A stretch of 64,000 nt of DNA. Origin: Pezicula radicicola (taxonomy: Eukaryota > Ascomycota > Leotiomycetes > Helotiales > Dermateaceae). The stretch spans positions 311,975 through 375,974 of the forward strand of contig PDUO01000016.1 of the NCBI GenBank assembly GCA_003008705.1. The letters run 5' to 3'. The first letter of the stretch is position 1. Every line of letters begins with the position of its first letter. This document shows, piece by piece, positions 47,763 through 58,256 of the stretch. Made by a program: the position numbers and the translations under genes. The notes under the pieces are model-generated. The model saw nothing but the letters and a program-made list of their open reading frames with translations. It searched no databases and had not been told where the DNA came from.

Positions 47763-48685
47763 TTTGGCTGATGTAAAGCTTGAAAGTGATCTTTTCCCTA
47801 CTAAATCAAATAATTAGGACCTCTTGACATGAAATGGAGATGCTCCGTCTTATATATGCAAAAACTCCGTGAGTCACTAAGTGGAATTCCGCTTACTTAT
47901 TGCCGTTTTCTTCCGGGATCACATGATCTTATTCAAGGGCATGGGCATGAAAATGTATCTTACTCTAGTGTTTATTTGAATGATTAAATTGCTATTCTTT
48001 TATATAGATTTCGCAGTAAAGTGTGTGTTCTGGTATTAGTTATGTGACTGGCCCCCAACTTACTTCAAGTGGACCATTCTAGGTTTTCAGGTATCCCTAT
48101 GTTGTAGAGCGTATAATACATATTTTTCACGTGCTTTACTTCAGTTATTCTTATAACTAATCTTTTTTTTTGGAGTTTAAACTACATAGTGCAATTTCTT
48201 CTTAGAGTATAGTGGCTCTTAAGAATAAGTAGGCTGGTATGTTTGAGCAGTTCGCTTAGCACGAAAAAGAGGGAAAGGGGGGAGCGAAAGTTCTCGCTTA
48301 ATTTGCGCGTACAAAGAAACACCACAAACATGATGGATAATGTCCTGCATATGCTCAGCACATGCTGAGCAGTTGGAAAGGGTATAATAAACAGACCTGG
48401 CGTATATGTTCTGTGTCTGCTCCAGGCAAGATTCTAACTTAGTACTATCAATTAGAAACCTGAAGTAGAATCTTAGATCGTTATTTACGGTTTTCAAATG
48501 AGCTACTATTTACTTCTTTTTCTGCGCTCTGGTACTCTTTGGAAGTCATTATGATGTACTAGTGCACAGACCTTCTACTAGTTGTTTGACGCTCTAAAAC
48601 CTTTTCTAAACAACATAACATCTAACCAACAAGAACATTTCCATCTCCCCCACGACTTCCAAACGACCAATACCACCATTTCAGT
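47763..48685. other. Divergent intergenic region
   Basis: 923 bp between the minus-strand unknown gene and the DUF3716-like gene on plus. Includes a T run near 48164-48171 and a near-palindrome AAGTGGAATTCCGCTT at 47879-47894. The minus frame at 48219-48497 is unsupported. Confidence 0.45.
47849..47856 (-). promoter_or_regulatory. TATA box of the membrane-anchored unknown gene
   Basis: On the minus strand TATATAAG lies 86 bp upstream of the ATG at 47762, good core-promoter spacing. Confidence 0.5.
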
Positions 48686-49813
48686 ATGGAATCGGCTAAT
48701 ATATTAGCTGGTCTAAGTGTCGCCGACGAGGAGGCAATCACGGCCATTCTAAGACGATCACGAAACACAACTGCTCCATCCTCTCAAAGAAAGGGGCCGA
48801 ATACGATTGAACACGACGAAGATGATATCGAGTACATATCAGAGTTTACGCGTGGTACATCATCAAGCCACCCAAAGAAAAGACAAAAGCGGGGGATGAA
48901 TTCGAGAAGCATTTTTCTGGAGGACACTGACGTTGAGGACGAAGACGACGACAAGACCAAGACACATCCATCCACGAAGCGCATCAAGAAAGATGGCTTA
49001 CAACTTGCCATTGAATTTGACCTCTTGTATTGGAAGGAATCTTTCAAATAAGCATGGAACTGCAGATCATACGACGAAGGCTGTGATTAAATCGTGGCTT
49101 TCTTCACAGGAGACCACTCTGGAGTTTCAACTTGCAACATTGCATAAAAGCGTCCAAGAAGTCGCATCAAACTCAGTAATGAATGAAGACATTCAACAGC
49201 TCTTCGAGGACCACAGCAATGCTCTTGTTAGAATTGTGGCCGACGCATCCGCGTCACTCAAGTCTCCTAGAGCTACCATCCAATCAGGAAACCACACTGC
49301 GAACTCTGTGAGTAGCTCATAACCTAACAGTGGATAATAGATAATGTTCAGTGTCTTCATTCTTACTATAGAAAAAAAAAGCAAAAGATGCAGCTACTAA
49401 TCTATCAATCTTAGTCCGCGCCCTCTGCAATCACGCCCAATCCTTCCCTATTATTGCCTGCCGAGATTGAACTACCTGCCCAGCTTCTACTTAGGGCTTC
49501 GGTTCGCTGTCATGATCTTTTCAACAGACCGCAAGTCCGTAAGTTGAAGGCCAACCCATTTTGGACTAGAAAGGGAAAAGAGGTTTCTTTGGAAGACAAA
49601 AATGGCGACCGCAGACTATATGCAGCCATCATGTTTACACGAGGAGAAGAAAGATTGGGAAAGGAGAGATGCAATAGCTGCCAGAAATGTAATGGGCCTT
49701 TCGCTGGCTGTATTATTATCGGAGATTCACTAAGCTGTGCCTCTTGTACTTATTTCAGAGGGAGAAATGCTCATAATTGTTGCAGCTTCAAGATGGAAGC
49801 GAAGCAGAATTAG
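48686..49813 (+). CDS. DUF3716-like zinc-finger-type nuclear protein, gene model uncertain
   Basis: Three coding segments can be seen: 48686 to about 49030, about 49050-49307, and 49415-49813 (the last junction is TCT|GTGAGT...CTTAG|TCC, in frame). The first has acidic blocks and a basic NLS-like run (PKKRQKRG, then STKRIKKDG). The second is helical (TTLEFQLATLHKSVQEVASN). The third contains a Cys cluster, RCNSCQKCNGPFAGC followed by LSCASCTYFRGRNAHNCCSF, which matches the pattern I know as DUF3716 in fungi. The first and second segments are in different frames. The only nearby GT...CAG pair (49027-49065) is 39 nt and would not restore the frame, so either a frameshift mutation, a sequencing error or an unrecognised long intron lies there. 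Function is unknown. Confidence 0.6.
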
Positions 49814-50908
49814 TGGATATTCTTTTTTTTTTCTGGCAGGAGGGGAGGCCTCGGAGCTGTGATTCGGAACGAGGCATATTACATTAACTGAAACATTGAT
49901 TGGGTTGCATAAAGATAAATTTCACAAATATCTCGGATGTCCCTTTTGCAATGTTTTGCATCGCTAATATCGCAAGGCTTCCATAATTACCTAGCGAGCT
50001 GGCTGTATGCTCGGCTATCAGTGCCCTATACAAATTTATAGGCACCGTAGATAGCTACACCACAGCAAGACATAAGTTTCTTGTTTTGGCACTTTGTTAA
50101 TTTCTCAAAAATCGTCTAGGAGCCTGGTCTAAAGTTATGTAGTATGCGGCTTTCATATAATCCACGAACTTCTGAACAATTCCTCTTTTCACATTTTTCG
50201 CTTGTCTCAATCAAAGCAAGCTGCCAAAAGGGGCGTTTCGCTTCGCCGCAAGCTCCCACTTAGCTTAGGCCTCGCACAGCCCGGATCCGCCTAGATGTCT
50301 GTGAGCATACCTTTCATATGCGAATTAACTTAGTGCGATGCATAGACTTGGGAGTTTATTCATAGTCCTTTTTGTATTTAGTTCTCCTTATACCCACTGT
50401 TCAGTTTGTCTGCCTTCAACATCCACCATAACCCTAGTATCACTACTAAAGCGATTGAGCATCTCAAAGCAAAAACCCAAACAAATGAAAGCTGTGAAGT
50501 TTAGCGCAAGCGCCCAAAATTATAGCTCCATAGATCTGATAACATGAATGGGGGCCCAGGACGCCCGCGCAATGCGGTGTGCCACCTCACCTACAACGGA
50601 GATTCCTTCTCGCCAGCAACCAGTGATAGCGACTTCTTCACAACCTACCACCCAAACAATATCCTCAAAATATCTTGGTACGGAGGAGCAATACCTACCT
50701 CTACCACACAAAACGTCCAAATATACAGTTTAAATCTTAAGAGCATCCGAAGCTTCAAAGGATTAGCATATTGCAGTTTATTTAGTTACAATAGCTTGGA
50801 ATGATGGCGCCTACAAACTTAATCAAAAAACAAAAATCTATTCTATAGTCTAGTACTCTCTCTATAACACTAATATCTAATGAGAACTGTCCTCCTATAC
50901 ATTCTCAG
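49814..50908. other. Intergenic, nothing recognised
   Basis: 1.1 kb between the DUF3716-like gene and the 3' end of the FAD monooxygenase gene. Small frames at 50338-50547 and 50544-50804 show no domain and no consistent coding bias. Confidence 0.45.
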
Positions 50909-52471
50909 TTACCAATGGTAAAGTAGGAAATGATGAACAACAAAAGCAACACCCAACAAGCTTACACCACCCTTTACAACACCCGAGAAACCACTTGAGA
51001 TACTTTTAAGCGCTTTACTCTTATTGAAATGAACTGGAGCAGGCAAATAATCAATAAAGTTACCCTTAGCAAACAACTCAGTAGACGAATCAGCTATAGG
51101 ACTATGTTGCATCATGATAAAAGCAATGATGAGGTAAGCCTGGAGGCCGTCGAGTCCTTGAATACGTGTGGTTTTACGAGCATGGTATGCGACTTCCGAA
51201 AGACGTGGTTTTTGAACTTCTTGGTAACGAGCAAGCGCCTGGCTTATATTCGCCGATGTAAGTTGAGACCCCTTTCCTTCTTCCATGGATAGTAGTTGTT
51301 TCAAAGAACTAGCGAGTGTACCAGCCCCTTCGATGGCACTGTTGCCTCCCTGTCCAAGGTTCACGGTCATCTGGAAGCACTGAGTTAGCAGGTAGATAGA
51401 TTAAGATATCAAAAACATCAACTTACCTTATGTGCAGCATCTCCCACCAAAACAAAACGTCCGAAATGCCAATCTTTGCAAACCCCTTCATCCATGGCAA
51501 GTAATGTAGCCGTCTTCCGATTCTTCCATATATCTCCAAAAGTAACAGTTTTCGTTATTTTCGCGTCCAGATTGGCATTCGCAAGTTCCTCTCCATCTTT
51601 AGTCGAGAATTTCGGAGAATTCGGCCATGTGTAGACCTCGTTCATTTTTTGATAGAGGAAAAAGTAGACTTCTCCAGTCAATCCGATGAAGGTTAGAAAC
51701 GAGGATGGTTTGCCATAGACGACATTGGATTCACCGGCTGGTAATCCGTCCACGGGGTCCGAGATGCCAAATAGACATGAGTACTCCGATTTGAACGCTA
51801 GTGACAATTAATTTCTTGCTCGAATAGGGCAGTGTAGAAAAGATGTGTACTCACTAGACTTATCTTCTTCCTCAGTCTGGGGTTGAACAGCATGTTTATA
51901 CCGCCACATTTCGCTTCGGACGGTACTATGGATACCATCGCAACCTGCAACAATATCGCCCTTGTAAACAGAACCATCTTCTGTAAAAACTTCAACTCCT
52001 TCACTTGACTGCTCGGCCCGTATAACTTTGTTTCCTTTCCCAGCATGAACCTTGCTTTTGTCTTGTAGCTTATCATACAGAAGTTGGATTAGACGTTGTC
52101 TTGTTAAGAGACATGCCCCGTAACCGAATCTAAAACCAGATAGTTAGATTAGATAAGAAAATAAAAGTGCGGTTTAAGGTATGGTATCTTCACCGTTGTT
52201 GTAATAAAGCTCCGTCGAGACCACTTTTGAACGCAGTACCGTTTGAAAGACGCAAATTGACGCTAGACAAAGGATAAACGAGCTTTGCGAGGTCATTGTA
52301 GATTCCCAACTGATCAAGGACCATGGCACCATTCTGAAAAATGGCGATGGAAGCTCCGACAGGAGGAGCAATAGGATGGGCGTCAAGGACTTCAAAGTTA
52401 ATGTTGGCAAGGGTAAGACTGTGTGCCAAGGTCAAACCGGCGATAGATCCGCCTACGATGATGACTTTCAT
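50909..52471 (-). CDS. FAD-dependent monooxygenase (PaxM / salicylate-hydroxylase-like)
   Basis: Four exons on the minus strand (52471-52194, 52129-51855, 51797-51427, 51370-50909) close to 461 aa. The N-terminal Rossmann site is VIIVGGSIAGLTLAHSL. CDGIHSTVR follows as the conserved DG motif. VLVGDAAHKMTVNLGQGGN is the GD/FAD-ribityl motif, interrupted by the last intron immediately after HK. The C-terminus is hydrophobic (GVSLLGVAFVVHHFLLYHW) and may anchor the protein in a membrane, as in the enzymes that epoxidise prenyl chains of meroterpenoids and indole diterpenes. The reaction is an NAD(P)H-dependent hydroxylation or epoxidation; the substrate is unknown. It is divergent from a short NAD(P)-binding protein with a 530-bp shared upstream region. 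Confidence 0.9.
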
Positions 52472-53001
52472 ATTGTAGAGTTTTCGTACTATTGGATTGA
52501 ATAAAACGTGGCTGAACTTAACATTATTTGAGTTTGACAAGTTAAGACTTTATATAGTAATAGTATAGTAATAGTAGAAACCTATTCGAATAAGTGTCCT
52601 CTTTTAGTTGCCAGGGACGTCGTTCGACTCGAATAGGCAGCGGGCTCTTTGCACCCGTGCCGTCTTCTTTCTTCGGGGTCCGATGCTTCATAGTAAATTT
52701 CATAAGAAGTCTAAAATGCTCTGACAGACAATATCTCTTGATAGTACTGGTACAATATTTTGTGCAGCATCGGAACACGGTGAATTCTACGAAGTCTCGT
52801 ATAGCGGAAATCGGATAACTCCTTTTCTCCGTAAGCGAGGTCTGAAAGTCTACCATGATGATTCAATTGTCTTGGTATGAAAATCCTACGAGACCTAGCA
52901 CTTTATATAAGTAAAAGGCTTCTCTCGTAAGTGTGTGTTGATAGAAGTAAACACGCGAACGCCTACGAATCCTCAGCCAACGTTCTCATATTCAATTAGT
53001 C
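52472..53001. promoter_or_regulatory. Bidirectional promoter region, FAD monooxygenase and NAD(P)-binding genes
   Basis: 530 bp separate the two start codons. Both directions have a TATA element at a similar distance: TATATAAA on minus (52556-52549, 78 bp before the ATG) and TATATAA on plus (52904-52910, 91 bp before the ATG). A 9-bp inverted pair CCTATTCGA/TCGAATAGG occurs at about 52582-52640. This suggests coordinated expression of the pair, which is inference. Confidence 0.5.
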
Positions 53002-53768
53002 ATGGTTCATATTCTTATTCTCGGTGCTTCTGGACGGACGGGGAAATATGGTGTGCAATATGCTCTAGAAAACGGTTCGAAAATACATTTCTTTCTAAGT
53101 TTGTAATAATAAGAAAGGAGGATAGACTGCTAATTCTTAGGTTCTCAAAAATAGGATACACAGTCACTGCCATTGTCAGAGATGCATCTTCCTTACCGCC
53201 ACATAAAAATCTGAATATCACTGTTGGTTCCGTTTCTCGGCAAGAAGATGTCGATCGTGCGGTGGATGAATTTGCTCCCTTCGATGGTGTAGTTGTGTTT
53301 CTGAATATGACTCGAGCCTCTGACAACCCTTGGTCTAAAGTACTCGCTCCGCCCATGTTCATCACAACAGCAGTTAAGAATGTTCTGACGGCACTCAAAC
53401 GAAATTCTGACCATATGGGTTCACGAATTGTTGTCATGAGCGCTCTTGGTGTAGGTGATAGTTGGGATATCACTCCATGGATGATACGGTTCTTAGTTTC
53501 TCATAGCAACATGGGCGTGGCGTATGAAGACCATAACGCTATTGATCGTGAGCTCCCATCTTTATGTGGCGATATGCTCGAATGGACATTGGTACGAGCC
53601 ACTATGCTGAAGGAAGATGGACGGAAGACCGTGAGGGTGTTAGGTGCCAACGAAACTGGTGCTGGGTCTAGTATCACAAGGCAAAGTTGTGCAGAATGGA
53701 TGGTTGACGTTGCAAGTGGTGTTGAGGGCTCCAAGTATAGTAGCAAAGCTTTTATTGTATCGAATTAG
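53002..53768 (+). CDS. Short NAD(P)-binding Rossmann protein (NmrA/epimerase type)
   Basis: Two exons, 53002-53074 and 53155-53768, joined AACG|GTTCGA...AATAG|GA, give 228 aa. The dinucleotide site is ILILGASGRTGKYG, spanning the small first exon. GYTVTAIVRDASSLP, VTVGSVSRQEDVDRAVDEF-type and RIVVMSALGVGDSW blocks follow, typical of atypical short-chain reductases (NAD(P)H-binding family PF13460-like). Such proteins can be NADPH reductases or redox sensors. A larger open frame begins at 52935, but it lacks the Rossmann start and reads through the intron. It is divergent from the FAD monooxygenase and convergent to the MFS gene. Confidence 0.83.
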
Positions 53769-54341
53769 TTTTGGTATCATGCAGCCTAGAAAAAGAAATA
53801 ACTTTTAAAAAGCACCTTCTATGTCTACTATTGTAACCTTTACCCCACGAAAATAGAAGGGGAAAGAAAAACGAAGAATAAAAAAACAACTAGAAGCGTC
53901 CTAAGAACGTCAGGTAAATTTAGGCAGGGAATGACGGTAGTTTGCCAACCATAATTCTATCCATTGAACCAGGTGGAAGAAAATTTGTAAGTAAGTGGTG
54001 GGGGAGGAGGGCAAACTAAGCGAGCTGGTTACTGGAGCATTAAGATTTTATTTGAGACTAATGGTATAGTTTTTGACATTTATAATGTAAGATAATACTC
54101 ACAATAGCATAAGATTTACTTTATAATAATAGAAGTTGTGTCTATTCATCGTATTTTGACTTTTATATCTCATCTATAAACCCACTTCATGTCGTTATAA
54201 GTAATCATCTCCAACATCACCACAACGGCCAAAAATAAAATATGCAACTTTAAAAGAGAACAGTCCATCCATCATCCCAACTCTTCAACTCCGAAAGCAA
54301 AATATATACCAAACTCCTAGCGACTTAGGAATAGAGTCTTC
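53769..54341. other. Intergenic region between convergent genes
   Basis: 573 bp, AT-rich, two 3' ends. Nothing recognised. Confidence 0.5.
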
Positions 54342-55763
54342 CTAAACCTCAACCTTCTCAACATAAACATTCTTAGCCTTATCGCTATGATAATGCGTCT
54401 CAACAACCCCACCACCCATAGCACCTCCAGCATAAGAAGCTCCAACAACATCCTTGACACGCATGATATGACGACCATGACGCATCCAATGGAATGAGAC
54501 ATAACCAAGAACATAAATGAATCCAACTAATGGGACAATATAAGAAATTCTGATACCAGCCGAATCGGCAATGGCGCCCTGAATCGGTGGGAAGACAGCT
54601 CCGCCTGATACTCCCATGACTAGGATACCGGCTCCACGTCTAGTGTGACGACCTAGATTTGCGGTTCCTAGTGTGAAGAGTGTTGGGTACATGGGGGCTT
54701 CGAAGAAGAAGATCACAATTAGGATTGCTACAGCTGGTGTACCGGTTCCGGCGCAGATGTAAGCATTGAGAGCTAGAGCACAGATGGCGTAGACCATGAG
54801 TAAGAAATCAGCCTGGAAGATGGTTGCCAAAGCCGTAGCAATAAATCGGCCGACGGTGAAAATGATTAGAGCATACGATAGCATGTTCGAAGCTTGAGCA
54901 GATGTAAACTTAGCGTTTTCGGTAGCATAGTTGATGAAAAAAGAAGCGATTGCAACCTGAGCGCCAACGTAGCAGAATTGAGCTACAAATCCGAAGAACA
55001 TGTTGTACTGCTTCCAGATAGGGCCACTGCCAATCTCGTTTCCATTCTCGTCGACAGCGAGCATCTCTTCGGTTGTTGAAGAGTTGAGCATCTCTTCCGA
55101 TACCTCAGGAAGCTTAGCGATGAGGAAGAGAATCGCGATAGCTACACCAGCACATGAAACTGCAAGGTAGACAAATTGAACATTGACCAAGTTGTTTGCG
55201 TTCTTGCCCGAGAAGAAGAATTTGGATGCGATGAGAGGACCGATAAAACTGGCGACTCCGTTCCATGATTGACAGAATTGGAGACGAGCTGAAGCGCTTG
55301 CTGGGTCACCAATGACAACTGCGTAGGAGTTTGCGGCAGTCTCGAGTGTAGCGAGACCGCAGGCAATGACCAACGTGCAGGCACAGAAACCGCCGAAGGA
55401 TGCAATGCGATGATCGTAGGTGCTGAAGTGTGCAGTTGGCCAGAAGAATATAGCTCCGAGAGAGTAGAGAGTAAGACCCATGAGGATGGTGACCTTGTAT
55501 CCCTTACGTTTCATAACCTCAGCAGCAATAGGCGAGAAGAGGAGATAGCCACCACCAAAATAGACAACCTGAAGACCAGTTGACTGAAGCTTTGTAATAT
55601 CGAGAACGGTTTGGAAATGTTTATTCAGGACATCGAGAAGACCATAGGAGAACCCCCATAAAAAGAATAGGGAGATGACGAGGGAGAGAGGGAAGATCAG
55701 GGCCTTTCCACGAAGGAAGCCTGATTCCAAAGGCGTCGTTGAAATGGGAATTCCGCCAGCCAT
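54342..55763 (-). CDS. MFS transporter, FucP (L-fucose permease)-like
   Basis: A single open frame of 473 aa on the minus strand, intronless. It has about 12 hydrophobic helices. Blocks include LVISLFFLWGFSYGLLDVLNKHFQ at TM1, VVYFGGGYLLFSPIA at TM2, LVIACGLATLETAANSYAVVIGDP at TM4 and RLQFCQSWNGVASFIGPL at TM5. TM10-12 run from FFEAPMYPTLFTLGTANLGRHTRRGAGILVMGVSGGAVFPP to VGFIYVLGYVSFHW. The FLWGFSYGLLDVLN and NxxG-type features are typical of the FHS (fucose-galactose-H+ symporter) group found in fungi. It would import a hexose or deoxyhexose with protons. The tail is Gly/His-rich. Possible association with the nearby oxygenases cannot be judged. Confidence 0.92.
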   Translation of the reverse strand: MAGGIPISTTPLESGFLRGKALIFPLSLVISLFFLWGFSYGLLDVLNKHFQTVLDITKLQSTGLQVVYFGGGYLLFSPIAAEVMKRKGYKVTILMGLTLYSLGAIFFWPTAHFSTYDHRIASFGGFCACTLVIACGLATLETAANSYAVVIGDPASASARLQFCQSWNGVASFIGPLIASKFFFSGKNANNLVNVQFVYLAVSCAGVAIAILFLIAKLPEVSEEMLNSSTTEEMLAVDENGNEIGSGPIWKQYNMFFGFVAQFCYVGAQVAIASFFINYATENAKFTSAQASNMLSYALIIFTVGRFIATALATIFQADFLLMVYAICALALNAYICAGTGTPAVAILIVIFFFEAPMYPTLFTLGTANLGRHTRRGAGILVMGVSGGAVFPPIQGAIADSAGIRISYIVPLVGFIYVLGYVSFHWMRHGRHIMRVKDVVGASYAGGAMGGGVVETHYHSDKAKNVYVEKVEV

Positions 55764-58256
55764 CTTGAAAGTTTTGGAAGATGAGGAGGAAGAGAAGAAT
55801 GATCTGTGGAATTCAGATGAGCCGTTGAGGTGGAGAAGGAGGTGAGGAGAGGGGGATGATGCTGATAATATTTAATTACTGTTGTGGGAAATTCATACTT
55901 TATATGGATTCTTCCCCTCACATCTGTAACACTCTCCAGATCCCAGCATGTACTTCCGTCTTCTCTCTCCACGGTCCATAGTGCATCATGCCCCGGCCAG
56001 CATCTGGACTCTCGTTGTCGTGACAAGATACACGAGTAAGTGGATCTACGTTCGTCCGGGAATCTACCAGCATCAGTTTGTGGTGTTTGTAGTGGGTCCG
56101 CACTTGTAATCTAGTGCTCAGATCCAAGGCTGTCGTGTCATGGTACTCTCACCGGTCTCTGACGGGTCCTCTAGAGAGAAGCAATTGGACAAGCACTTGA
56201 ACCACTAGCCATAAGCTTGTATTTTGCCGCCGAGAGAGTGGCCGAAGTAGGCATTAAGTGAAGTCTGCAGATCTCATGCTGCCCAGGAAGTAAAAATGGT
56301 TAACAGTGCCACTAAGTAAGGCTACTACCGTCGTCGGCTAAGATCCTTGCTTTACTTGCAGTTGCAGTGATTGGGCTGCGCTCGGCCCCGAATTGACCCC
56401 GCAAGAGGTTAGACCATTTCCCCAACCTTTCCGGGCTTGATTGTCTTGGGGTCATTGTGGGAAGTGGAGAACTGATGTACCCCAATCTTGCCCACATCGC
56501 CGGAATCCAGATCATCTGACTTCCACCTCGATGTGCAACCGCAAACGATTATTGCTTGAAATAATGTTGCGCTCCAAGAGAAGGCGGCTCTGCAGTTCAG
56601 CTCAGGAGGAGACGTAGAGACGTAAGTGCTATCGGCTGACCTTGCAGACTCTACTTCTTTAATCTGGGTAATCTCTGCCTCTCTTTCTTTTCAACAAGTT
56701 ACAAGATCAACTCCAGTTTCCAAGAAAACTGGCTGCATATACTCAAGGAGCATATGCCTAATGGAGCCAGTATTTGATAAACGAATACAGTAATGACACC
56801 GATGCATATGGGAAAACCCTCTCAGACGCTTGGCAACAGAAATTGATTGGAAGACTTCCAAGTTTGTGCCTCGATGATATATTTGTCGTTCATAAACGTA
56901 AACACCCATCATGCAAGACAGTTCGAGGTATTCTTTCGACCCTTGAAGTTTGTGCGGGGGTATGATATAAAGTAAATCTGACTGGATGGATCATTTATGG
57001 ACCGCCAGCCCGACCAACTGGATCAATTGGAGACGCCTCCGTAAAAGATATTATCCCTAGGAAAGAAATCTTCTGCAGGTATAGCAGATACAGGCAATGT
57101 GTAGCATGCTGAGTACCAAGTAGAACCCGGTCACCGCAACCCAACCTCTTCATGAAAACTCGCTGATATCTTTTAGCTTGGCACTAAAGCATGCATACGC
57201 CTTCTAGTCTGCTTCTAGTCTGCTTCCAGCAACCTTCTAGAGGCCTATATTGTTGAACCATCGGCTTTTGAAAGATAGCCGTCCAATTAGCAGCCATCGG
57301 TATCTCTTTCTCCTGTTTGACGCAGACCTCCAGAGTGGCATCGCGTCGAAGCAAAAACGCCTCTCAGCACGGGTGTCATCGTCTAGGAGCAATTAGGAAA
57401 GACAAGAGGCAGGCTAGCATTCACATAGGGCTTCGCAATCCTGCTTTAGTTACATCCCGTCACGACGTGAGCAGAGCTCAAACTCTGAGATCAGTCCGAA
57501 GAAAGGGAAAGCTTCTAGAGCAATAGTGGAAGGAAATCAGGTTCCAGTGACGTACCTGAGAATGTCAAGTTTGCATTTGAATTATCTTTGATTTTGCAAC
57601 TCCAACAAGTCTGTCAAGAACAAGAGCATGTCAGGGTGGGTAAGCTTCTAGAAATGAACTAAAAGGTAGACAAGCTTTTAGCCGTATTATACTATATGTC
57701 CTGTAAGGTTTGCCATCCTAGGAATTGAGCTGTACTGTACATGTCCCTTTGGAGGCTCGATGTTTAGAACGTGGCGCGAGTTTGTTATCTGTTCATCTTC
57801 ATGGCAAGGGTTGTCAAATGTGCGTGGCCTTAGTCCTTATTCCACAAAAATAAGAAAGACCCGAAGTCCAGCCCCAATTGCGGGAGTCAGAATATCAAGT
57901 CACATTGGTATTGTGTCGGTAGAGGGACTTTGGAAAACGCTCATCTTTGACTAGGCATTCCTTGTATGTATGCATTTAGCAGCCTTAGTAATAAAGTGCA
58001 TTCGATCCACTACATCCTCCCTTATTATAATAAATATATTCTGTTGGCGATATCATCAGCAAAGAAATACCGCTAAATCAGTAATGTGCATAACTGATTA
58101 GATGACTGGTCTCTCAACTCCAAACGCCGCTTCAGTCCAAAGATAAGCACAAGCAACAGCAATGCAATAGTGGGTATCTCAAAGAAAAAAAGATCCTTGG
58201 AGCATATCAGCCTATCAAACGCCACAACCCCAGTACGCCCAAAGCACCCTCCTTCA
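55764..58256. other. 2.5-kb gene-poor stretch
   Basis: Between the MFS start codon and the 3' end of scc2. No gene recognised in either strand; open frames are all under 75 codons except for edge shadows of scc2. A short direct repeat (CTTCTAGTCTG twice, near 57204-57230) is present. Confidence 0.45.
55898..55904 (-). promoter_or_regulatory. TATA box of the MFS transporter gene
   Basis: On the minus strand TATAAAG lies about 135 bp upstream of the ATG at 55763, within an AT-rich patch between C/T-rich sequences. Confidence 0.4.

Noticed and set aside
49027..49065. 39-nt GT...CAG segment as an intron of the DUF3716-like gene
   Set aside because: Very short for a fungal intron, and its removal does not restore the downstream frame.
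52935..53768. 277-codon single-exon model for the NAD(P)-binding gene
   Set aside because: It loses the Rossmann glycine motif, which is encoded in another frame at 53002-53074; the two-exon model restores it.
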